A DNA stretch of 5,430 nucleotides from Erysipelothrix sp. (GTDB lineage: Bacteria; Bacillota_I; Bacilli_A; Erysipelotrichales; Erysipelotrichaceae): positions 1 through 5,430 of the forward strand of contig JASLJD010000117.1 of NCBI GenBank assembly GCA_030152625.1, given 5' to 3'. The position numbers and the translations under genes were made by a program. Of the stretch, positions 1-5,430 are shown piece by piece. The notes beneath the pieces were generated by a model. It did no database searches. It was not told the origin of the DNA and saw only the letters and a program-made list of their open reading frames with translations. Position 1 is the stretch's first letter; the number at the start of each line of letters is the position of its first letter.

Positions 1-962
1 GACAAATTCATGCTTGGGGTTCAGGCCGCAGTGGTATGAAAGAAATTCCAGAAGGTGCTAAGTTTACAAGTATCGCAGCGACAAGAAATGCTTTTGCAGC
101 AGTTGATGATTCAGGTAAAGTGCACACTTGGGGTTCTAATAAATTCAATTTAACAACACTTCCATCGAATTTGAAATCAAAAGAAGTCGAAGAGGTTTAT
201 GGCGATTATTTCCAATTCTATGCCGTGACCGCTGATAAGAAGATTGAAGGATGGGGTAATGAAGGTTTCCTCCTTGGAACAGATCATTTAGGACGTGACA
301 TGTTTGAACGTTTACTCCAAGGTGGTCGGGTTTCCCTCACCGTTGGTGCGATTGCAATGATTATTTCAACGATCATTGGTGTGCTTGTAGGTTTAATTGC
401 TGGCTTCTATGGTGGAGTCATCGATAATCTTCTCATGCGATTTGCGGAAGTTATCAGTGCTTTCCCATTCTTACCGCTTGCAATTACCCTTTCAGCATTC
501 CTACCACCTGAAACAGGTCAAAGTGAACGACTCGCGATGATCATGGTGATTTTAGGGGTTATTTCATGGCCAGGCGTTGCGCGCTTGGTACGGGGGCAAA
601 TTCTTGCTGAGAGAGAGAAGGACTTTGTTCTTGCGGCAAGAGCCTTGGGCTTAAAAGAAAGTACAATTATTATCAAACATATTCTTCCAAGTGTCTTTAA
701 TTTTATTATCGTAAGTATGACACTCGGATATGCATCGAGTTTATTAACAGAAGCCGGTTTATCATTCTTAGGATTTGGTGTTGTACCACCTTCTCCTTCA
801 TGGGGTAACATGCTCAATGGTGCTACAAACACGACGGTTATCGAATACTACTGGTGGCAGTGGGTATTGCCAGCTCTTTGCGTTATGATCACGGCATTGT
901 CTGTCAACCTTATTGGTGATGCGTTGCGCGATGCTATGGATCCAAAATCAAACGGAAAGTAA
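1..962 (+). CDS. oppC: OppC-type peptide ABC importer permease with RCC1-like insert, 5' partial
   Basis: This is an inner-membrane permease of a peptide/nickel-family ABC importer; it forms the translocation pore with OppB. The frame is open from base 3 with no start, so the gene begins upstream; ATG 36 is internal. Of 319 visible residues, about 1-88 are RCC1-like repeats with WG pairs at residues 5, 43 and 84. The motif GTDHLGRD (92-99) follows, which in OppC/DppC proteins lies between TM1 and TM2. Hydrophobic segments then appear at about 112-134, 140-165, 178-197, 227-250 and 285-310, matching TM2-TM6. The cytoplasmic EAA-type coupling loop is near 207-232 (AARALGL, then HILPS). The end (DALRDAMDPK) is typical of the family. 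TM1 and the rest of the propeller must be upstream. A usual OppC has about 300 residues, so this one is clearly enlarged. The family call is firm; the actual substrate is inferred. Confidence 0.93.
   Translation, partial: QIHAWGSGRSGMKEIPEGAKFTSIAATRNAFAAVDDSGKVHTWGSNKFNLTTLPSNLKSKEVEEVYGDYFQFYAVTADKKIEGWGNEGFLLGTDHLGRDMFERLLQGGRVSLTVGAIAMIISTIIGVLVGLIAGFYGGVIDNLLMRFAEVISAFPFLPLAITLSAFLPPETGQSERLAMIMVILGVISWPGVARLVRGQILAEREKDFVLAARALGLKESTIIIKHILPSVFNFIIVSMTLGYASSLLTEAGLSFLGFGVVPPSPSWGNMLNGATNTTVIEYYWWQWVLPALCVMITALSVNLIGDALRDAMDPKSNGK
3..266 (+). other. RCC1-like beta-propeller repeats encoded inside oppC
   Basis: The encoded residues 1-88 show repeated units of the form (V/I)xxWG(S/N)..., ending in an (A/F)(A/Y)AV-x-(D/A)D-x-(G/K)K strand before the next WG. 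The tryptophans are 38 and 41 residues apart. The best unit reads SGKVHTWGSN, the classic RCC1 blade signature. The last unit (IEGWGNEG) runs straight into the permease motif GTDHLGRD. The array starts upstream, so blade number is unknown. Since the OppC loop between TM1 and TM2 is extracytoplasmic, the propeller is predicted to sit outside the membrane. Its role, perhaps contact with the binding protein, cell wall or peptide, is inference. Confidence 0.78.
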
Positions 963-978
963 GGGGTATTTAATTATG
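961..978 (+). promoter_or_regulatory. Shine-Dalgarno and start of a mini-ORF
   Basis: AAGGGGT overlaps the oppC stop codon (its TAA ends at 962) and lies 8 bases before ATG 976. The same arrangement, AAGGGGT + 8 bases + ATG, recurs 47 bases later at 1008-1025 for oppF. The ribosome site is good by sequence; whether it is used is unknown. Confidence 0.4.
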
Positions 979-1026
979 TTAAATCGAATTGATGAAAAAA
1001 AGATTGGAAGGGGTGCTCGCAAATGA
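976..1026 (+). CDS. Possible 16-residue leader or coupling peptide
   Basis: This is a 16-codon frame (MLNRIDEKKIGRGARK) between oppC and oppF. It starts 13 bases after the oppC stop with a well-placed AAGGGG, and its TGA overlaps the oppF ATG as ATGA. The product is very basic, with no membrane segment and no family I recognise. The arrangement would let ribosomes finishing oppC reinitiate here and then pass to oppF, and translation would open the oppF Shine-Dalgarno that lies inside it. It may equally be a chance frame in a 60-base spacer, since oppF has its own ribosome site. Confidence 0.3.
   Translation: MLNRIDEKKIGRGARK
1006..1013 (+). promoter_or_regulatory. Shine-Dalgarno of oppF
   Basis: GGAAGGGG lies 9 bases before ATG 1023. 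It fixes the oppF start, and the protein from this Met begins at the usual distance before the first beta-strand (VLIKAEHLQKYF). Confidence 0.8.
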
Positions 1027-2510
1027 GTCAAGAAAAACGAAAAGTTTTAATTAAAGCAGAACATCTCCAAAAATATTTTCCAATCAAAAAATCAAGCATA
1101 TTTCAGAAAAGACAGGAGTATGTGAAAGCGAACAAAGATATTAGCTTAGAAATCTATGAGGGTGAAACGCTCGGTCTTGTTGGTGAGTCCGGTTGTGGTA
1201 AATCAACCTTTGGTCGTACATTGATCCAACTCTATGAACAAACGGGTGGGGCATCGCTTTATTATGGCGAATCCATTGAAGAGATGATGCCAGCCTATGT
1301 TCGTGATGTTTATCGTTCAATCCCAAAGGTTTTCCCAAAACATGCAGAAGACCTTCAAGATTTAGAAGAAAAAGAAGCAGCACTCATCGGTAAAGAAGGC
1401 GAAGAATATTTGGATCTATCTGAAGACTATCGTCTTGCGCGGATTGAGTATGAAGAGAAATATAGCAATCTCTTTCGTTTAGCCGGTGCTCTTTTGCTCA
1501 GTGATGATTTAGACAAAGTTCGCGACCTTCTTTTAAAGAAATATACTCAGGGTAAAGAAGTATCGAAGTATCGGGCAAAATACAATCATGAACAACTTCG
1601 TCATGAAATGCAGGATGATTCCGATACGAAAGATTTGGATGAATATAAAGAAAAATTAGAAGCAGCTCAAGTTAAGCTCGATGAGGTCAATAAAGAAGTT
1701 GAAGCTTATCGCTCAACACTTCAAGACCATCCGCTCTTTGAAGAATATGAAGCACAAAGAGATGATGGGATTGATCTTTCATCACTCAACAAAAAAGAAA
1801 TGCGTTTGCTTCGTAAAGACTTACAAATTATTTTCCAAGACCCTTACTCTTCCTTGGATCCACGCTTTACTGTCGGAAATATTATTGGGGAAGGTCTTAT
1901 TGCTCATAAGCTTTTCGATGATCCAAAAAGTGAAGAATATACAAACTATATTATTGACATCATGGAGAAAACTGGTCTTAAAAAGGAATACATTCATCGC
2001 TATCCTCACCAGTTCTCAGGGGGTCAAAGACAGCGAATTGGTATCGCTCGTGCCTTAGCGCTTCAACCGAAGTTTATCGTCGCAGACGAAGCGGTAAGTG
2101 CTCTTGACGTATCGATTCAATCACAAGTAATTAATCTCCTTCAAGATTTAAAAGAAGAAAACAATTTAACTTATCTATTTATTACACATGACTTAGGTGT
2201 TGTTCGTTATATCAGTGACCGAATTGGCGTGATGTATTTTGGTAACCTTGTTGAACTTGCGCCAGCCGAAGAGATTTTCACAAATCCACAACACCCATAC
2301 ACAAAGCGTCTTTTAGCAGCGATTCCACGCATGAAAGAAGACCAAAAAGAAATTGAAAAATTACTAAGCAAAGAAACAAATGATGATTTTGATTTCTATG
2401 CATTTGAAACCAGTGGCGAAGCGGATGCCGATTGGCATGAAGTTTCACCGGATCATTTTGTAGCATGTCGTTTATTGAATAAAGAAGCAACTGAGGAGGC
2501 GTTAGGATGA
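1023..2510 (+). CDS. oppF: OppF-type peptide importer ATPase with coiled-coil insertion
   Basis: This cytoplasmic ATP-binding subunit powers peptide uptake, as a heterodimer with the OppD-type subunit encoded next. In its 495 residues I see Walker A GESGCGKST (54-62), Q-loop FQDP (Q272), signature FSGGQRQR (331-338), Walker B VADE (D355, E356), D-loop SALD (359-362), H-loop THD (H389) and the oligopeptide-family HPYTKRLL motif (from 424). All catalytic residues are present, so it should be active. The FQDPYSSLDPR stretch marks it as OppF rather than OppD. Walker A to Q-loop spans about 210 residues instead of the usual 45-50, giving about 165 extra charged residues (around 86-255). The tail ends in DWHEV...HFVAC and lacks most family cysteines. 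The residue after the Walker B Glu is Ala, where Pro is common. Its TGA overlaps the oppD ATG (2507-2510), implying translational coupling. Confidence 0.93.
   Translation: MSQEKRKVLIKAEHLQKYFPIKKSSIFQKRQEYVKANKDISLEIYEGETLGLVGESGCGKSTFGRTLIQLYEQTGGASLYYGESIEEMMPAYVRDVYRSIPKVFPKHAEDLQDLEEKEAALIGKEGEEYLDLSEDYRLARIEYEEKYSNLFRLAGALLLSDDLDKVRDLLLKKYTQGKEVSKYRAKYNHEQLRHEMQDDSDTKDLDEYKEKLEAAQVKLDEVNKEVEAYRSTLQDHPLFEEYEAQRDDGIDLSSLNKKEMRLLRKDLQIIFQDPYSSLDPRFTVGNIIGEGLIAHKLFDDPKSEEYTNYIIDIMEKTGLKKEYIHRYPHQFSGGQRQRIGIARALALQPKFIVADEAVSALDVSIQSQVINLLQDLKEENNLTYLFITHDLGVVRYISDRIGVMYFGNLVELAPAEEIFTNPQHPYTKRLLAAIPRMKEDQKEIEKLLSKETNDDFDFYAFETSGEADADWHEVSPDHFVACRLLNKEATEEALG
1278..1787 (+). other. Coiled-coil insertion domain encoded inside oppF
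   Basis: This DNA encodes about residues 86-255 of OppF, between the strand after Walker A (LYYGESI) and the helix leading to the Q-loop (KKEMRLLRKDLQ). It is rich in Glu, Asp, Lys, Tyr and Leu and has no cysteine. Residues 205-233 form a nearly ideal heptad series, with L205, Y208, L212, A215, L219, V222, V226, Y229 and L233 spaced 3-4-3-4. Reading frame and base composition are continuous with the flanks, so this is a genuine insertion and not a frameshift or recent element. From memory, mycoplasma OppF proteins also carry a long insertion in the ATPase domain; homology to this one is untested. Confidence 0.75.
2493..2499 (+). promoter_or_regulatory. Shine-Dalgarno of oppD
   Basis: GAGGAGG lies inside the end of oppF, 7 bases before ATG 2507. 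It supports this start and, with the ATGA overlap, coupled translation of the two ATPases. Confidence 0.8.
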
Positions 2511-3445
2511 GTTTACTCGAAGTAAAAAACTTACATACCTACTTTGATACTAAAAGAGGGCTTGTAAAAGCAGTTAATGGCGTCTCTTTCTCAGTTGAAG
2601 AAGGAAAAACACTTGGTATTGTTGGTGAAAGTGGCAGTGGGAAGAGTCAGACTGCAATGTCGATTCTTCAACTTTTCGAACCGAACCAAAAAATTTACGA
2701 GGGCCAAATTTTCTTTGAAGGCAAGGAACTTTCAGCGATGACTGAAGACGAAATACGCCCAATCCGCGGGAACGAAATTTCGATGATTTTTCAAGAACCG
2801 ATGACAAGTCTTAATCCTGTCTTTACGGTTGAACGTCAAATATCTGAAGTTTTAATGCTCCATCGTGGGATGAGCGAAGAAGAAGCAAGTCAAAAATCAT
2901 TGGAAATGCTTAAGGCAGTCCAAATTCCAAACGCAGAACATGTTCTTCAACAATATCCACACCAACTTTCAGGTGGGATGAGTCAACGTGTGATGATTGC
3001 GATGTCTTTGGCTTGTAATCCGAAATTACTCATCGCCGATGAGCCGACAACGGCACTTGATGTGATCATTCAGGCTGAAATTTTGAAACTGATGAATGAT
3101 TTGAAGAAAGATTTCAACACAGCCATTCTCTTTATTACTCACGATCTTGGTGTAATCAGTCAAATGGCTGACGATGTGATTGTTATGCATGGAGGCAAGA
3201 TTGTTGAAGCGGCACCGATTCGAACGATTTTTGAAGAGGCAAAGCATCCTTATACGAAGCGACTTCTCGCAGCCTTCCTTAAAACAGACATCAGCAGTCG
3301 AAAAGATCGTGAAGAAGTTGAAGAGGATCTTTATTCTGCGGAAAATGAAGAGTATGATTTCCGAAACTTCCGAGAACATAACTCAGCTGATGGAGACTGG
3401 CATCAAGTTGGAGAAAATCATTTTGTTGCCTGTACCTTAAAGTAA
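2507..3445 (+). CDS. oppD: OppD-type peptide importer ATPase
   Basis: This is the second cytoplasmic ATPase of the importer, expected to pair with OppF and to contact the EAA loops of OppB and OppC. Its 312 residues carry Walker A GESGSGKSQ (40-48), Q-loop FQEPMTSLNP (Q96), signature LSGGMSQR (154-161), Walker B LIADE (D178, E179), D-loop TALD (182-185), H-loop THD (H212) and HPYTKRLLAA (from 247). The GKSQTAMSI and FQEPMTSLNP features mark the OppD branch. In the signature, Ser follows LSGGM where Arg is usual (LSGGMRQR). The length is slightly short for OppD (about 330-350), because the cysteine-containing C-terminal extension is replaced by an acidic linker (about 268-295) and DWHQV...HFVAC, matching the OppF tail. 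There is no sign of damage. Its TAA shares one base with the next start (TAATG). Confidence 0.94.
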   Translation: MSLLEVKNLHTYFDTKRGLVKAVNGVSFSVEEGKTLGIVGESGSGKSQTAMSILQLFEPNQKIYEGQIFFEGKELSAMTEDEIRPIRGNEISMIFQEPMTSLNPVFTVERQISEVLMLHRGMSEEEASQKSLEMLKAVQIPNAEHVLQQYPHQLSGGMSQRVMIAMSLACNPKLLIADEPTTALDVIIQAEILKLMNDLKKDFNTAILFITHDLGVISQMADDVIVMHGGKIVEAAPIRTIFEEAKHPYTKRLLAAFLKTDISSRKDREEVEEDLYSAENEEYDFRNFREHNSADGDWHQVGENHFVACTLK

Positions 3446-3636
3446 TGTTTGGTCGGAAGAAAAGGAAGCAAAAGCTTCTAACAGAAGAAGAAATTCAGGA
3501 AAAGTTTAAAGATGTAGAACTTGAAGATTCAGATGTAACAGCAATGATCATTGCGGCACTGATAACTTTTGTTCCAGTGCTTCTGCTTATGCTCTTTGCA
3601 ATCTATGGCATATTATGGTTTATATTTTTAAGATGA
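3445..3636 (+). CDS. Small single-span membrane protein of the opp operon
   Basis: This 63-residue protein has no recognised family. Residues 4-10 are strongly basic (RKKRKQK), 14-30 are an acidic amphipathic stretch (EEEIQEKFKDVELEDSD), and 31-62 are almost wholly hydrophobic with a central Pro44, ending FLR. The positive-inside rule predicts a cytoplasmic N-terminus with one long, possibly kinked span; a short hairpin is possible. It begins inside the oppD stop codon (TAATG) with only a weak AAAG upstream, so it is probably made by translational coupling with oppD. It is the last gene before the terminator. The coupling suggests a link to the importer, such as an assembly or regulatory subunit, but it could also be an unrelated passenger. 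Confidence 0.7.
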   Translation: MFGRKKRKQKLLTEEEIQEKFKDVELEDSDVTAMIIAALITFVPVLLLMLFAIYGILWFIFLR

Positions 3637-3670
3637 AACTAAAGCTGCGTCAAGCGGCTTTAGTTTTTTT
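3636..3670 (+). terminator. Intrinsic terminator of the opp operon
   Basis: The stem arms are AAACTAAAGCTGC (3636-3648) and GCGGCTTTAGTTT (3654-3666), giving 13 pairs with a single T-G wobble around the loop GTCAA. The second arm runs into seven Ts (3664-3670). The stem starts at the last base of the small membrane protein's stop codon. Confidence 0.93.
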
Positions 3671-3673
3671 ATA

Positions 3674-3682
3674 TGATACAAT
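3674..3682 (+). promoter_or_regulatory. Extended -10 promoter of the ABC exporter
   Basis: TGATACAAT matches the extended -10 form TGnTAtAAT. No good -35 exists at 16-18 bases upstream; that position falls in the second arm of the terminator (about 3654-3660). Transcription would begin near 3689, giving a leader of about 24 bases. TATGAT at 3672-3677 is an overlapping alternative -10. Confidence 0.6.
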
Positions 3683-3698
3683 GAGTAAGGTTATAAAC

Positions 3699-3705
3699 AA
3701 AGGAG
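3699..3705 (+). promoter_or_regulatory. Shine-Dalgarno of the ABC exporter
   Basis: AAAGGAG lies 7 bases before ATG 3713 and decides this start for a frame that runs off the window. Confidence 0.85.
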
Positions 3706-3712
3706 TTAATAT

Positions 3713-5430
3713 ATGAAAAAGCTTTTCCCCTATTTCAAACGTGATTTACCACTAGCAATCTTGGGTGTTGTCTTTATTGCCACAACAGCCTATTTTGAAC
3801 TGTATCAAATTCAACTCATGTCTGCGATTATCGATGAAGGTATTGCGTATGGCAATATCGCTTTAGTGAAGACCGTTGGCTTGAAAATGCTTCGGATTGC
3901 TTTAATTTCTATTCTCTTTGCTGTTTTAGGACTGGTTATTCCAGCCTATGTTTCCAATCGATTTGCTTTTCGTTTACGAAAAGATCTTTTTGAAAAAGTA
4001 CGCCGATTTTCTTTGAAAAACGTTCAAAAATTTTCAACAGCAACTCTCGTAACGCGTTTAAATAACGATGTTCGTTTCTTACAAAGAACGCTGATGATGA
4101 TGCTTCGCTTATTAGTGAGAGCGCCTGTTTTCTTGATCGCCAGTGTTTGGATGACTGGAACAGAAAACAAGGAGGCAGCTTTGGTAATGTTTGTGGCTGT
4201 CTTGCTTTTATCTTTCATTTTAAAATACATCATCGAAAAAGGCTTTCCTCTTTTTGTTCGATTGCAGAAAAGCTTGGATGAACTGAATCGTTTCATTCAA
4301 GAAAGTCTCATGAATATTCGTTTGATTAAATCCTTTGTGCGTGAAGATGAAGCGAAGGCATCGTTTGATAAAGAAAACCAATCCTTTTATGATGCTAATA
4401 TTGAAGCTCATCTTTTAATGGCGATGATGGGACCAAGTTTGATTTTTATCTTAAACTTCGCAACAGTTGTTCTTTTGTTTGTTGCATCGCATCTAGTTGT
4501 TCGTTTTCGCGCGATACAAATTGGTGATGTCTTAGTTTTTGTCAACTATCTTCGTTTTACGGTTTTTTCGATGATGATGTTGACGCACGGTTTGATGATG
4601 CTTTCAAGAAGTAAGGCATCCCTTGTTCGAGTCAGTGAAATATTGGATGAAGAAATCAGTATTCAATCCAATGAAAAAGCCTTGACAAAGCAGGTTCATG
4701 GACACATTGTTTTTGAAGATGTTTGTTTTTCTTATCATCCTGACTCAGCGCCTGTGTTAAGTAATTTGAACTTTGAAATTTTTCCGGGTGATAAAATCGG
4801 TGTGATTGGTTCAACGGGTTCAGGTAAAAGTACCCTCATGGCCTTAATGCTGCGCCTTTATGATATCAATGCGGGGAGGATTGTCATTGATGGGGTGGAT
4901 ATAAAGGACTATGAATTATCTTATCTTCGTGATCAAATTGCGATTGTTCCACAAAATTCCGTTCTTTTTAAAGGAGATTTGCGTTCAAATTTAAAAATGG
5001 GTGACGATCAAGCTGATGATGAAGAGCTTTATGAAGCTTTAGAAGTTGCCAATATGAAGAATTATGTTGAAGAGACTCCTGACGGCTTAAATGAAAAAGT
5101 TGAACAAGCGGGGCAAAATTTTTCAGGTGGACAGAAACAGCGTTTATCGATTGCACGCGCTTGGCTGAAAAAAGCACCGATTTTAATCTTAGATGATAGT
5201 ACAAGTGCCTTGGATGCTCAAACCGAGGCAGAAGTTATTGAGAGTATTTATGAAGAGAGGCCGGAGATGACCGTCATCAATATTGCGCAAAAAATTAGCT
5301 CTGTTCGAAACAGTGACCAAATCTTTGTTTTAGATGAAGGGCAAATTGTCGGACAAGGAAAACATGATGACTTAATCGAAAGCTGTGATGTTTATCGTGA
5401 AATCTGTGCCACCCAAATGAGAAAGGGGGA
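3713..5430 (+). CDS. ABC exporter half-transporter, degenerate-site subunit, 3' partial
   Basis: This half-transporter has an N-terminal exporter membrane domain fused to an ATPase domain; 572 codons are visible with no stop, and probably few are missing. Likely spans lie near 12-30, 57-80, 134-150, 155-174, 240-262 and 273-297. The ATPase has Walker A GSTGSGKST (366-374), Q-loop VPQNS (Q414), signature FSGGQKQR (470-477), Walker B LILDD (D494, D495) and D-loop SALD (498-501). At the H-loop, IAQKISSV has Gln526 where His is usual. Asp495 replaces the catalytic Glu. Both changes are known from the degenerate subunit of heterodimeric exporters such as TM287/288, LmrCD and BmrCD. Its own signature is intact, so it should complete the active site with the partner's Walker motifs. 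A strong ribosome site at the window end fits a partner gene next. The exported substrate (drug, lipid or peptide) cannot be told. It has its own promoter and is separated from opp by the terminator. Confidence 0.92.
   Translation, partial: MKKLFPYFKRDLPLAILGVVFIATTAYFELYQIQLMSAIIDEGIAYGNIALVKTVGLKMLRIALISILFAVLGLVIPAYVSNRFAFRLRKDLFEKVRRFSLKNVQKFSTATLVTRLNNDVRFLQRTLMMMLRLLVRAPVFLIASVWMTGTENKEAALVMFVAVLLLSFILKYIIEKGFPLFVRLQKSLDELNRFIQESLMNIRLIKSFVREDEAKASFDKENQSFYDANIEAHLLMAMMGPSLIFILNFATVVLLFVASHLVVRFRAIQIGDVLVFVNYLRFTVFSMMMLTHGLMMLSRSKASLVRVSEILDEEISIQSNEKALTKQVHGHIVFEDVCFSYHPDSAPVLSNLNFEIFPGDKIGVIGSTGSGKSTLMALMLRLYDINAGRIVIDGVDIKDYELSYLRDQIAIVPQNSVLFKGDLRSNLKMGDDQADDEELYEALEVANMKNYVEETPDGLNEKVEQAGQNFSGGQKQRLSIARAWLKKAPILILDDSTSALDAQTEAEVIESIYEERPEMTVINIAQKISSVRNSDQIFVLDEGQIVGQGKHDDLIESCDVYREICATQMRKG
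5422..5430 (+). promoter_or_regulatory. Probable Shine-Dalgarno of the downstream partner gene
   Basis: AAAGGGGGA is a strong anti-16S match inside the last visible codons of the exporter. The exporter is already near full family length, so a start codon about 6-10 bases beyond the window is expected, overlapping or abutting this gene's stop. Confidence 0.5.

Noticed and set aside
36..38. ATG as the start of the oppC gene
   Set aside because: The frame is open to base 3, an RCC1-like WG unit begins before this ATG, there is no Shine-Dalgarno before it, and TM1 would be missing.
518..832. Minus-strand open frame of 104 codons
   Set aside because: It lies entirely opposite the well-conserved permease spans of oppC, and its product shows no domain.
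1278..1787. Frameshift or mobile element as the cause of the extra length in oppF
   Set aside because: The frame is continuous, flanking motifs stay in register, and no terminal repeats or composition change are visible; it is a protein-level insertion.
1681..2058. Plus-strand 125-codon frame inside oppF
   Set aside because: It is out of frame with OppF across its Q-loop and signature region, which are clearly under coding constraint; the product is lysine-rich with no recognisable motif.
3026..3379. Minus-strand open frame of 117 codons
   Set aside because: It is a shadow opposite the oppD Walker B, H-loop and tail; no separate promoter or domain was seen.
4968..5204. Minus-strand open frame of 78 codons
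   Set aside because: It lies opposite the exporter's ATPase domain between Q-loop and Walker B, which is plainly coding on the plus strand.
1..5430. CRISPR array, tRNA, rRNA, insertion sequence or riboswitch
   Set aside because: No repeated spacers, cloverleaf, transposase motif or long structured leader could be found; gaps between genes are all under 80 bases.

Overview
The window comes from a low-GC Gram-positive bacterium (Firmicutes in the broad sense). Genes are tightly packed on one strand with strong Shine-Dalgarno sites. TGA is used as a stop and TGG for tryptophan, so this is not a TGA-recoding mollicute. The features suggest, by inference only, an Erysipelotrichia-like lineage.

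Positions 1-3636 are the 3' end of an opp-type (peptide/nickel family) ABC importer operon. In order it carries the C-terminal part of an OppC permease, a possible 16-codon mini-ORF, an OppF-type ATPase, an OppD-type ATPase and a 63-residue membrane protein. The ATPases and the small protein are joined by ATGA and TAATG overlaps. OppB and the solute-binding protein OppA are not visible and should lie upstream, if present. The operon ends at a strong intrinsic terminator (3636-3670).

Two of the importer subunits have extra domains. OppC has RCC1-like beta-propeller repeats placed just before its GTDxxGRD motif, in what should be the extracytoplasmic loop between TM1 and TM2. OppF has about 165 extra residues, partly an ideal heptad coiled coil, between Walker A and the Q-loop. 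OppD and OppF also share an acidic tail ending in DWHxV...HFVAC, which lacks most cysteines of the usual oligo_HPY tail.

Positions 3674-5430 start a second unit. An extended -10 promoter sits directly against the terminator and drives a type IV ABC exporter half-transporter that runs off the window. Its Walker B glutamate is Asp and its H-loop histidine is Gln, the hallmark of the degenerate subunit of a heterodimeric exporter. A strong Shine-Dalgarno at the last bases of the window predicts that the partner subunit begins immediately downstream.

No RNA genes, CRISPR arrays, insertion sequences or attachment sites were seen. No stretch longer than 80 bases lacks a gene.
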